Positions 1 to 6,514 of a stretch of 7,585 nt of DNA are shown in pieces. How positions within the stretch are numbered: position 1 is the stretch's first letter; every line of letters begins with the position of its first letter. This stretch comes from Emcibacteraceae bacterium (GTDB lineage: Bacteria > Pseudomonadota > Alphaproteobacteria > Sphingomonadales > Emcibacteraceae), in contig JAESUD010000193.1 of assembly GCA_016763335.1 (NCBI GenBank), positions 1 through 7,585 on the forward strand, read 5' to 3'. The position numbers and the translations under genes are program-made. The notes under the pieces were generated by a model. That model made no database searches. It was given only the letters and a program-made list of their open reading frames with translations, and was not told the DNA's origin.

Positions 1-1
1 C

Positions 2-193
2 GATGTAATTGACGAAATTAGTCCTTGGTTCTCTGGAAAAATAATTCTTGCAGATTCTAACATTGGCAAGTTTCGTATGACAGGTGTTTATGATGTTCAT
101 GACCCTGTAGCCGCCCTTCAGGCGCTGGTCAATCCACATGGTGGTGTGGTTCATCAAATCACTCCCTGGCTTATAATAATTTCCAGCCAATAA
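2..193 (+). CDS. FecR-family sigma regulator, C-terminal end (5' truncated)
   Basis: This is the last 63 codons of a gene that begins before the window and ends in TAA at 191-193. The translation starts DVIDEISPW, continues with GKIILAD, GKFRMTGVYDVHDPVAALQAL, and ends near HQITPWLIII. This matches the C-terminal part of FecR proteins, where the V-x-G-V-[FY]-D-x-x-D-P-x-A-A-L-x-A-L pattern and the closing TPWL are characteristic. FecR is an inner-membrane protein. Its periplasmic C-terminus contacts the N-terminal signalling domain of a TonB-dependent receptor, and its cytoplasmic N-terminus controls a FecI-type ECF sigma factor. The adjacent downstream gene encodes exactly such a receptor with an STN domain, which supports the call. 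The sigma factor gene is expected upstream, outside the window. The N-terminal part and membrane segment are not visible. Confidence 0.88.
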   Translation, partial: DVIDEISPWFSGKIILADSNIGKFRMTGVYDVHDPVAALQALVNPHGGVVHQITPWLIIISSQ

Positions 194-242
194 AATATCT
201 CATATTTATCAATATGTTAGATTAAAAATTACATTTAAATTT

Positions 243-277
243 ATTATTTTTGAAAAAAAGCGCCTTAGGTGCGTCTA
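243..277 (+). promoter_or_regulatory. Candidate ECF (FecI-type) promoter of the receptor gene
   Basis: ATTATTTTTGAAAA (243-256) is followed, after 15 bases, by CGTCTA (272-277). The same 14-base block and the same CGTCTA, with a 16-base spacer, occur at 2946-2981 ahead of the reductase operon. Repetition of both boxes at matching distance before the two transcription units suggests a shared -35/-10 pair. Iron-starvation ECF promoters such as those of PvdS have a CGT-containing -10 box, and a FecR gene lies next door. The predicted leader to the ATG at 357 is about 70-75 bases. A short hairpin (GCGCC 260-264, GGTGC 268-272) sits in the spacer. The sigma assignment is inference. Confidence 0.5.
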
Positions 278-287
278 ATTTATGTAG

Positions 288-310
288 TTGATATTAAGAA
301 GCAATATTAA
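288..310. promoter_or_regulatory. Imperfect palindrome in the receptor leader, possible operator
   Basis: TTGATATT (288-295) and AATATTAA (303-310) form 8-base inverted arms with one mismatch around a 7-base spacer. The site lies just downstream of the candidate -10 box and upstream of the ribosome binding site, where a repressor could act. The region is very AT-rich, so chance is a real alternative. The rest of the 194-356 gap shows no gene. Confidence 0.2.
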
Positions 311-356
311 TAAAAGTATATTTAATTAATTTAATAAAGACCGGAGATAAAATAAA

Positions 357-2849
357 ATGGATTACAGTAGTTTAAGTTTGGTGTCTATGCGTGGCTCACG
401 TTTGAGCTTAAGAACTATATTTGGCATTGCTTTATTAACGACGACATCGCTCACAAGTTCAGGAATAATAGGGGGTGTGGCATATGCACAATCCTCATCT
501 GTAAATTCAATGCAAAAATCGTTCAATATTCGGGCGCAGTCATTAACAGAAGCGCTTATGCAATATGGGAAGCAGTCAGGACTTCAGGTATCATCTGGCA
601 CTGGCCTGGTTGAAGGCCTAACGAGTAGTGCTTTATCAGGAAATTATACGTCGTCTGATGCGTTAAATCGCCTGCTTGCCAGTACAGGTTTGACATACCA
701 AATTTCCGGTTCAACAGTAACTCTTCATGTTGCTAAAAATGATGATAATTCCGTGCGCCGTCTTGATGCGATAAGTGTTGAGAGCCAATCGGACGCTGCA
801 ACAACAGAAGGCACAGGTTCATATACAACTGGTTCAATGGCTTCTGCGACAGGATTTAATCTGTCTATACGTGAGACGCCGCAATCAATAAGTATACTCT
901 CTCGTCAACAAATGGATGATTATGGCATTGTTAGCTTGCATGATGCTATCAGCAATATTTCGGGTCTGAATTCGGTACAAGGAAATTATACTGGTAATTC
1001 TGCGTCTTTCATGGCGCGTGGGTTTGCCATAGAATCTATATCTGTTGATGGCATGGCGCTCGGCATTAGTGGATCAGGGAGCTATAACGGAACAACAGCC
1101 GATATGTCGATTTATGATCGGGTTGAAGTGTTGCGCGGTGCTAATGGATTGATGCAGGGGTCCGGCTCGCCGTCTGCATCGGTTAATTTAATTCGTAAAA
1201 AACCAACAGAAGAAAGACAAGTTATTGTTGGTGCCTCAATAGGCAGCTGGAATAATTTCCGTCTTGATGCTGATGTGGGTGGCACGTTGAACGAGGGTGG
1301 TTCGATACGGGGGCGTTTGGTCGCGGCAATAGAGGATTCTGATAGCTTTATTGATGTCCTGAATACAAAGACGCATTTAACATATGGTGTCGTTGAGGTG
1401 GACCTGGCAGAAAATACAATGTTTACCTTCGGCGGTTCCTGGCGTGATAGCAATAGCACGGGGACAAATAATGGACTACCTAGTAATGTGGATGGTTCAG
1501 CATTGCATTTACCGCGGTCAACCTATCTTGGTACTGATTTTGATCATGAGGATACCGTAAACCGCGGGGCATTTACAGAATTAAAGCATGATTTCAGTTC
1601 TGGATGGCAATTGACTGTCGCTGCCCAAACGCAGAGTATGGATGCTGATTTTGTCGAGACAACCGCTTGGCGTAGTAGCACGGATGAAGTACGCGTGGCT
1701 CCAAGTGCTTATGATTATCACAACCATAATAAAAATGCATCAATAAGAGCGACGGGACCATTTAGTTTGTTTGGACGCGATCATGAACTGGTGGTTGGGG
1801 CTAATTTGAGCCATCAGGTATTTAGCGGTGCAGGCGGCTGGGATTCTGGTACATGGTCGGATACGGGTGGTGTGGCACAAGACCCCTTAAATTGGGACCC
1901 TTCTGCACAAAGCTTGGGGGTTATCGACCGTACAATGTGGATATGGGATTTTAAGAGGCGTGAAATTGGATTTCATTCAGCAGTCAAGTTAAACCCTATT
2001 GATGATGTTTCTGTGATTATTGGTGGGCGTATAAACTATTATAAAAGATGGAGTACGAAAGATGTTGAAGGGTTTAGCCTTAATGGAAACTTTACACCAT
2101 ACGCAGGTATAACATGGGGTTTTGAAAGTAATCACAGCCTTTATGCTAGTTTTACTCAAATATTTGAACCTCAGAGTGCTCTTGACAAAAACGGTGATCA
2201 GCTTCCGCCAGTCACAGGAAGCAATTATGAGGCTGGCATCAAGGGGGAATATTTTGATGGTAAGTTAAATCTTAATGCATCCCTGTTCCTAATCAGGCAA
2301 CGCAACCGTCCGGTTAATGATTTAACAAGTACAAATCCATGTCCGGGCACGACATACGGATATTGCAAGCGCGCTTCCGGTGAAGTCGAAAGTAAAGGGT
2401 TTGAGGTTGAGCTATCGGGTCAGCTGACGGACGACTGGAACATTATAGCGGGTTACAGTTACACGGATGCAAAATATATCAATGATCAAGATGCTAGCCT
2501 GATAGGTCAGCGTTTTGACAGTAGTATGCCTAAGCATCAGATAAATATTTCTACCAACTATAATTTCTCTGGCACTTTAGAGGGTTGGAATATCGGTGGA
2601 TCATTACGTTATCAAAGTTGGATGGGCCAAGGAGCGTGGGGAGGGTATTATAACTATCTCGAACCTCAGCCTGCTTATGCTGTATTGGGGTTATTTGCAG
2701 GTTACCGTATTGACGAAATCTGGCGCGTTACCGTGAATGTAAATAATATTCTTGATAAGAACTATTATACAGGCCTTGGATGGGGAGAAAGTTCCCGGAA
2801 TTACGGAACGCCACGAAATGTAATGTTTAGAATTAAAGGAAATTTCTAA
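357..2849 (+). CDS. TonB-dependent siderophore receptor with STN signalling domain
   Basis: Outer-membrane receptor for a ferric siderophore, 830 residues, close to the family norm for receptors with an extra signalling domain. GGAG at 343-346 lies 10 bases before the ATG, which favours this start over the in-frame ATG at residue 11. A signal peptide precedes a likely cleavage after A44 (AYA-Q). Residues about 55-126 (FNIRAQSLTEAL, then LLASTGLTYQI) form the STN/secretin-TonB short N-terminal domain of transducing receptors. A TonB-box-like stretch RRLDAISVE lies near 134-142. The plug follows, with RETPQSISIL (172-181) and the highly conserved YDRVEVLRG, G-S-G-S-P, VNLIRKKPT run (253-284). 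The C-terminal half is a beta-barrel ending in phenylalanine, as usual for outer-membrane proteins. C662 and C670 probably form a disulfide in an extracellular loop. It resembles the FhuE/FpvA/FoxA group, but the ligand cannot be told from sequence. The adjacent FecR gene suggests surface signalling. Confidence 0.95.
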   Translation: MDYSSLSLVSMRGSRLSLRTIFGIALLTTTSLTSSGIIGGVAYAQSSSVNSMQKSFNIRAQSLTEALMQYGKQSGLQVSSGTGLVEGLTSSALSGNYTSSDALNRLLASTGLTYQISGSTVTLHVAKNDDNSVRRLDAISVESQSDAATTEGTGSYTTGSMASATGFNLSIRETPQSISILSRQQMDDYGIVSLHDAISNISGLNSVQGNYTGNSASFMARGFAIESISVDGMALGISGSGSYNGTTADMSIYDRVEVLRGANGLMQGSGSPSASVNLIRKKPTEERQVIVGASIGSWNNFRLDADVGGTLNEGGSIRGRLVAAIEDSDSFIDVLNTKTHLTYGVVEVDLAENTMFTFGGSWRDSNSTGTNNGLPSNVDGSALHLPRSTYLGTDFDHEDTVNRGAFTELKHDFSSGWQLTVAAQTQSMDADFVETTAWRSSTDEVRVAPSAYDYHNHNKNASIRATGPFSLFGRDHELVVGANLSHQVFSGAGGWDSGTWSDTGGVAQDPLNWDPSAQSLGVIDRTMWIWDFKRREIGFHSAVKLNPIDDVSVIIGGRINYYKRWSTKDVEGFSLNGNFTPYAGITWGFESNHSLYASFTQIFEPQSALDKNGDQLPPVTGSNYEAGIKGEYFDGKLNLNASLFLIRQRNRPVNDLTSTNPCPGTTYGYCKRASGEVESKGFEVELSGQLTDDWNIIAGYSYTDAKYINDQDASLIGQRFDSSMPKHQINISTNYNFSGTLEGWNIGGSLRYQSWMGQGAWGGYYNYLEPQPAYAVLGLFAGYRIDEIWRVTVNVNNILDKNYYTGLGWGESSRNYGTPRNVMFRIKGNF

Positions 2850-2860
2850 TAATTTGAGAA

Positions 2861-2913
2861 GAAAAGTGTGCCGATCATGGTTTTGTTTCGGCGCACTTTT
2901 CGTTCTTATTTTT
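2861..2913 (+). terminator. Rho-independent terminator after the receptor gene
   Basis: GAAAAGTGTGCCG (2861-2873) pairs with CGGCGCACTTTTC (2889-2901) around a 15-base loop, a 13-bp stem with a single G-U pair. A T-rich tail, GTTCTTATTTTT, follows (2902-2913). It begins 12 bases after the receptor stop codon, so it ends that transcript and separates it from the downstream operon, which has its own promoter region. Confidence 0.85.
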
Positions 2914-2945
2914 CACAAAAATAACCAATCAGACAAATATTTTTA

Positions 2946-2981
2946 ATTATTTTTGAAAATTAAGCATTGTGTATTCGTCTA
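2946..2981 (+). promoter_or_regulatory. Candidate ECF promoter of the reductase operon, copy of the receptor promoter
   Basis: ATTATTTTTGAAAA (2946-2959) and CGTCTA (2976-2981), separated by 16 bases, repeat the arrangement at 243-277. The start codon of the first operon gene is 115 bases downstream of CGTCTA, leaving a leader of about 105-110 bases that holds the palindromes described separately. The duplicate argues that receptor and reductase operon answer to one sigma factor. No experiment backs the exact start site. Confidence 0.5.
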
Positions 2982-3002
2982 TTGAGTAGTAGGTTTTTGT
3001 TA

Positions 3003-3026
3003 TTGCGACGCATTCGCAAAAGCGAA
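3003..3026. promoter_or_regulatory. Candidate Fur-type operator (overlapping dyads)
   Basis: TTGCGA (3003-3008) and TCGCAA (3014-3019) form a perfect 6-base inverted repeat with a 5-base spacer. TTCGC (3013-3017) and GCGAA (3022-3026) form a second one that overlaps it. Alternating overlapping half-sites of this kind are typical of Fur boxes, and TGCRA/TTCGCA-like words resemble alphaproteobacterial Fur/Irr-family sites. The position is just downstream of the candidate promoter at 2946-2981, suited to repression. A Fur-family gene is the fifth gene of this operon, so autoregulation is plausible but inferred. Confidence 0.4.
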
Positions 3027-3038
3027 ATCATTAATTCT

Positions 3039-3060
3039 GATTGTTTAATGATGAACAATC
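3039..3060. promoter_or_regulatory. Perfect 7-8-7 inverted repeat in the operon leader
   Basis: GATTGTT (3039-3045) and AACAATC (3054-3060) are exact reverse complements around TAATGATG. In RNA the stem would extend by a U-G and a C-G pair to 9 bp. It has no T-tract, so it is not a terminator. It could be an operator or a 5' leader hairpin. The remainder of 2914-3096 holds no recognisable gene. Confidence 0.35.
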
Positions 3061-3096
3061 GGGTGGTTAAAAACATTTATTGAAGAAAGGCTCGTC

Positions 3097-3396
3097 ATGA
3101 AGCAGCAAACATTGCCATTGTCTTATCGAATGAGCGTGGCCTCGAGGATTATCGCTGCTGTCGTCGGCGGTTATGCCCTTTCAACAATAACGACATTTAT
3201 TTTTGCCTATATATTGCCGGGTGGTCGAGCGCAGGGACTGTTAATGGGGATGATGATTAGTTTTGCTATATATACTGCGGTTATAATCTGGGTATTCGCT
3301 ACGCGTAGTGCGGTACGTGCTTGGGTGGGGCTTGTACTGATGGCGCTGCCTTTAGGGCTTGTGTATGGCTATGTAAGTTATGGGGGCGAAATATGA
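3097..3396 (+). CDS. DUF3649-type small inner-membrane protein
   Basis: A 99-residue hydrophobic protein with three predicted membrane segments at about residues 16-38, 46-67 and 74-95. The start is supported by GAAGAAAGG six bases upstream of the ATG. Its size, the VASRIIAAVVGGYALS opening, the GGRAQGLLMGMM turn and a short final helix fit the DUF3649 family. These proteins sit beside PepSY-domain membrane proteins and TonB-dependent receptors and are often called iron-uptake proteins. The stop codon overlaps the next start codon in ATGA, so translation is probably coupled with the reductase-like protein, possibly as a partner subunit. Biochemical function is unknown. Confidence 0.75.
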   Translation: MKQQTLPLSYRMSVASRIIAAVVGGYALSTITTFIFAYILPGGRAQGLLMGMMISFAIYTAVIIWVFATRSAVRAWVGLVLMALPLGLVYGYVSYGGEI

Positions 3397-5057
3397 AAGA
3401 AGGCTTTCGACAGTCAATGGCGTGGCTGCATACTTGGACAGGCTTGTTGGTTGGGTGGTTACTATTTTTTACTTTCCTAACAGGTACGCTTGGTTACGTT
3501 AATCATGAGATCGACCGATGGATGAGGCCGGAAGCTCCCATGGTTTCAACCCCACCTTCTGCGGCGGAACTTTTACCCAAAGCGCTTGCAAGATTGTCAT
3601 TGCAAACTGATCAGGCAAAGTCTTGGTCGATTAGATTTCCTGGCGGACGTTCTAATAATGATTTTCAGGTTTCTTGGCGGGCACAGCCAAAAGAAGGCGA
3701 GAGGTTCGGTAAATTTACCCGCGAAACGCTTGATCCGGTAACGGGGGCAAATGTTAATGAAAATGTGCGTAAAACAGGCGGTGGACATTTACTTTACCGA
3801 ATGCATTACCGTTTGCATTATATGCCGGCCCGTACGGCTTATTGGATATTAGGCATTTGCAGTATGTTTATGTTTGTTGCAATAATAAGCGGGATCATCA
3901 TACATAAAAAGATATTCAAGGACTTCTTTACTTTTCGACCGAAAAAAGGCCAGCGTAGTTGGCTTGATGGTCATGCTGTGCTCTGTGTTACTTCCTTGCC
4001 GTTTCATTTGATGATTACATATAGCGGTCTGGTATTCCTTATGTTTACATATATGCCGCTCGGGATTGATGTAATTTACGGTGAAGAAAATGAAGATCAG
4101 TTTTTTGAGGAAGCATTTGATGAAGCAGGGCCGGGCCCTAAAGAAATTATGCCTTCTGCTGCGACTTCCCCGCTTATGCCAATGCTTGTTGAAGTAGAGA
4201 AATATTGGGGCGCGGAAAATGTATCAGGTATAAATATTAATAATCCAGGCCGTGCTAATGCCACTGTAACTTTCCGCCCTCGTAATTATAACAAGCTTGT
4301 AACATATACTGATACATTAACGTTTAATGGTGTTACGGGGAAATTTGTTGAGGGCAAAGATGTCAATTTTGCCTCTCAGACAAACAATGTAATGCTCAGC
4401 CTTCACGAAGGATTATTCGCTGGACCACTTCTTCGAGCTCTTTATTTAGTGGCTGGGGTAGCTGGTACGGCAATGATAGGCACGGGTCTTTTACTCTGGT
4501 CAAAGAAGCGCAAGGCAAAACTATCCAAAGGGGGCGTAGCTCACTTTGGGATTGCGGTTGTTGATAGGCTTAATCTCGGCACTATTGTTGGTTTACCAAT
4601 TGCCATCGCAGTATATTTTTGGGCCAACCGATTAATTCCTGTTGATTTTGATGCTAGGCAAGATTGGGAAGTTCATGCGATGTTTATCACTTGGGGGGTG
4701 ATGTTTGTTTATCCGGTATGGCGGCCTCTTGATCGGGCATGGTTTGAAATGCTTTGCTTGATGACAGCGGCGTATGCGTTACTGCCGGTCGTTAATTTAC
4801 TAACTACAGACAGACATCTAGGTATAACCGTCATGCATGGCGATTGGGTATTGGCAGGATTTGATCTTTCTTGCCTTGCGGCCAGCGGTATTTTCGCCTT
4901 GGTAACAATAAAAGCATACAGCAAAGTTACATCAAACGCCGAACCTTCCATTCTTATCACGCCATCTCCATTGCGAGAGGTGGAAAATTATATAGAAAAA
5001 AGTAACGAGGAACCTGCCGATGGTTCAGTTGCTTCCTCCACAATAATTACCAATTAA
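3393..5057 (+). CDS. PepSY-associated TM protein, putative ferric-siderophore reductase (PiuB/FoxB-like)
   Basis: An inner-membrane protein of 554 residues. The frame is open from an ATG at 3321, but the start at 3393 is chosen because GGGGG (3382-3386) precedes it, it overlaps the previous stop as ATGA, and the product then opens with the family-typical MKEGFRQSMAWLHTWTGLLVGWLLFF. Membrane segments lie near 14-35, 150-171, 196-222 and 345-369, with further C-terminal ones between about 396 and 507. The first and second are separated by a periplasmic PepSY-like domain (about 55-130), and the third and fourth by a second one (about 225-340). Membrane-flanking histidines H13, H132, H138, H142, H171, H194, H205 and H338 are typical of this family. 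In Pseudomonas FoxB such a protein binds heme and reduces ferric siderophore. By analogy this one would release iron from a siderophore brought in by the upstream receptor. The substrate and reductase activity are inferred. A charged or polar tail follows residue 510. Confidence 0.85.
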   Translation: MKEGFRQSMAWLHTWTGLLVGWLLFFTFLTGTLGYVNHEIDRWMRPEAPMVSTPPSAAELLPKALARLSLQTDQAKSWSIRFPGGRSNNDFQVSWRAQPKEGERFGKFTRETLDPVTGANVNENVRKTGGGHLLYRMHYRLHYMPARTAYWILGICSMFMFVAIISGIIIHKKIFKDFFTFRPKKGQRSWLDGHAVLCVTSLPFHLMITYSGLVFLMFTYMPLGIDVIYGEENEDQFFEEAFDEAGPGPKEIMPSAATSPLMPMLVEVEKYWGAENVSGININNPGRANATVTFRPRNYNKLVTYTDTLTFNGVTGKFVEGKDVNFASQTNNVMLSLHEGLFAGPLLRALYLVAGVAGTAMIGTGLLLWSKKRKAKLSKGGVAHFGIAVVDRLNLGTIVGLPIAIAVYFWANRLIPVDFDARQDWEVHAMFITWGVMFVYPVWRPLDRAWFEMLCLMTAAYALLPVVNLLTTDRHLGITVMHGDWVLAGFDLSCLAASGIFALVTIKAYSKVTSNAEPSILITPSPLREVENYIEKSNEEPADGSVASSTIITN

Positions 5058-5070
5058 AAGGAAAAACCCA

Positions 5071-5730
5071 ATGTTTAAAAACTTAATTTTTAAAGGCTCA
5101 TTATTAACTTTAATGGTTGCATCATTTTCAGTCGCTGTGAATGCCCATGAAGCATGGCTTGAACGTGACGGTTCTGGACCAGTGCGTGTTTACATGGGTC
5201 CTGCAGAAGGTCCGCACCCTGGCCATGGTAAAGAAATTGATGTTTTGAAAAATGTTGAGATTTTTACTCAAAACCGGAACAATATTGCAAAACTATCTCG
5301 AAAAAATGATCATTTTGAAGCTGCGGATGTCGGTGATGGTGATGCTCGTATGTTTAGTGATCAGATTTGGCAGCCATGGGAAAATAGAGACGGTCAAATG
5401 CAAGGGGCTGTTTTTCAAGCTCGTGCCGGACGTAGTGAAGCTGTTGCCAAATTGGATTATGAAATTGTGCCCGTGTCGCAAAACAGCAATATATTTACGG
5501 TGATTTATAAAGGTCAACCCGTTGCGGGCAACCATGTCATGGTGGTTACGCCCGGGAAATGGCAGAAAAACTTTACAGTTGATGCGGCGGGACGTGTTGA
5601 AGTTCCAATGACAGAAAAAGGACGATACATTCTGATCAGTGACCATGATGTGGTTGAGGACCGCGAAATTTCAGGACAACAAGTGAAAAAAGTAACTTAT
5701 ATTTCAACAATAAGTTTTGTAGCAAAATGA
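5071..5730 (+). CDS. DUF4198-family periplasmic protein
   Basis: A secreted protein of 219 residues. An AAAAGGA ribosome binding site lies shortly upstream, 13 bases after the preceding stop. The signal peptide (residues 1-25, VNA-H) is expected to be cleaved so that the mature protein begins HEAWLE. This H-x-x-W-L start is a hallmark of DUF4198 proteins, some of which (NikK-like) accompany metal transporters. Further histidines H49 and H52 lie in GPHPGHG. The C-terminal third (about 142-190: FTVIYKGQPVAG, VTPGK, TVDAAGRVEVPM, GRYIL) looks like the Ig/transthyretin-like half of the family. Its position between the reductase-like gene and the DUF3325 gene suggests a role in periplasmic iron or siderophore handling. 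That role is inferred, and metal binding is not demonstrated. Confidence 0.78.
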   Translation: MFKNLIFKGSLLTLMVASFSVAVNAHEAWLERDGSGPVRVYMGPAEGPHPGHGKEIDVLKNVEIFTQNRNNIAKLSRKNDHFEAADVGDGDARMFSDQIWQPWENRDGQMQGAVFQARAGRSEAVAKLDYEIVPVSQNSNIFTVIYKGQPVAGNHVMVVTPGKWQKNFTVDAAGRVEVPMTEKGRYILISDHDVVEDREISGQQVKKVTYISTISFVAK

Positions 5731-6005
5731 TTTCGTTGTCATTTATCCTCACCTTTATTGCGAGTGTGGCTTTATGTCTGGGGATGAAAAGACATCATCG
5801 CCAAATATGGGGGCGTGCGCCTGAAAAGCAAACTGTGCTGCTGTGCCGTTTTGGTGGGTGGGGATTAATGGCTATTGGAATTGCCTTATGTGTATTTGAA
5901 TTGGGTGGACCTCTTGGTTTTGTGACTTGGTTCGGTTTGTTTGCAGCTTGTACTTTAATGCTGAATTTTGCGCTGCCATATGTGGCAGAAATAAGTAAAC
6001 GGTGA
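5727..6005 (+). CDS. DUF3325-type small inner-membrane protein
   Basis: A 92-residue protein with three hydrophobic segments near residues 2-19, 42-61 and 65-85. Family-like features are the first helix followed by MKRHHRQIWGR, then RFGGWGLMAIGIALC and a G-x-x-x-W-F-G-L segment. This matches DUF3325, a family usually encoded with DUF3649 and PepSY membrane proteins in siderophore loci. The start codon overlaps the DUF4198 stop in ATGA, indicating translational coupling. Molecular role unknown; probably an accessory of the reductase-like protein. The H22-H23 pair after helix 1 could be on the cytoplasmic side. Confidence 0.75.
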   Translation: MISLSFILTFIASVALCLGMKRHHRQIWGRAPEKQTVLLCRFGGWGLMAIGIALCVFELGGPLGFVTWFGLFAACTLMLNFALPYVAEISKR

Positions 6006-6006
6006 A

Positions 6007-6459
6007 GTGGTGAGGAAGGCTGTTAATTCAAAAAATATTGTCACACCTCTTGAGCGTAAATGCTTGGAACAGGGGATGCGGATGACTGAACCCCGGCGGG
6101 TCATTCTTGGTATTTTAATGCGAGCAAAAGATCACCCGACCGCGGATGATATTTATCGCCGGGCACGGGAAGAATATAAGGCCATTTCCGTTGCAACAGT
6201 TTACCGAACGATAAATTTGTTGGAAGCCGCAGGAATAATTGAGGGATGTCTGTTTCAGTCTAATTGTGTGCATTATGAAGTGACAAATGCACAGCCACAT
6301 GACCATTTAATTGATCTTGATACGAGCAGGGTTGTGGAGTTTCGCTATGAAATTTTTGATCAATTGAAAGAAAATATTGCTAAAGATCTTGGATATCGAA
6401 TGGCTGATTGCCGGGTGGAAATTTACGCTCATTCGCTCAAGAATAAAGTAACGGAATAA
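6007..6459 (+). CDS. Fur-family transcriptional regulator with altered metal site
   Basis: A 150-residue cytoplasmic DNA-binding protein, normal Fur length. The start is GTG at 6007 or the adjacent GTG at 6010. ATGs at 6076 and 6082 would remove the conserved first helix (LERKCLEQGMRMTEPRR), so they are unlikely despite AGGGG before 6082. The winged-helix domain includes KDHPTADDIYRRA and the recognition helix SVATVYRTINLLEAAG (61-76). Aligned by eye to E. coli Fur, the sensor-site ligands H33, E81, H88, H90 and E101 correspond to H43, E91, H98, H100 and E111, all kept. The other site (H87, D89, E108, H125) reads P97, D99, D118, C135. No C-x2-C zinc motif is present. It lies one base after the DUF3325 stop, inside the iron operon, so it probably regulates this locus with ferrous iron as co-repressor. 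It could be the main Fur or a dedicated paralogue. Confidence 0.9.
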   Translation: MVRKAVNSKNIVTPLERKCLEQGMRMTEPRRVILGILMRAKDHPTADDIYRRAREEYKAISVATVYRTINLLEAAGIIEGCLFQSNCVHYEVTNAQPHDHLIDLDTSRVVEFRYEIFDQLKENIAKDLGYRMADCRVEIYAHSLKNKVTE

Positions 6460-6514
6460 ACGTAATAAGTTTTAAAGATGGCCTTTGTTAAAGGTGATTA
6501 GATAAAGAAATATA

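Noticed and set aside
1112..1459. 115-codon open frame on the - strand
   Set aside because: It lies wholly inside the well-supported receptor gene, and its translation shows no recognisable domain or start signal.
3321..3392. N-terminal extension of the PepSY protein from an upstream ATG (MGGACTDGAAF and on)
   Set aside because: It overlaps the DUF3649 gene in another frame, has no family-like sequence, and the ATG at 3393 has a good ribosome binding site and a typical family start.
4709..4960. 83-codon open frame on the - strand
   Set aside because: It is antisense within the C-terminal membrane part of the PepSY gene, with no ribosome binding site or domain.
5252..5646. Open frames on both strands inside the DUF4198 gene
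   Set aside because: The DUF4198 frame has a signal peptide, family motifs and operon spacing; the others are low-complexity shadows.
6076..6084. Internal ATG starts for the Fur protein, with AGGGG just upstream of the second
   Set aside because: They would delete most of the conserved first helix of the DNA-binding domain, and the GTG starts fit the operon spacing.
6482..6494. CCTTT-GTT-AAAGG hairpin between the Fur and DUF3450 genes as a terminator
   Set aside because: The stem has only five pairs and no T-tract follows, so termination is unlikely.
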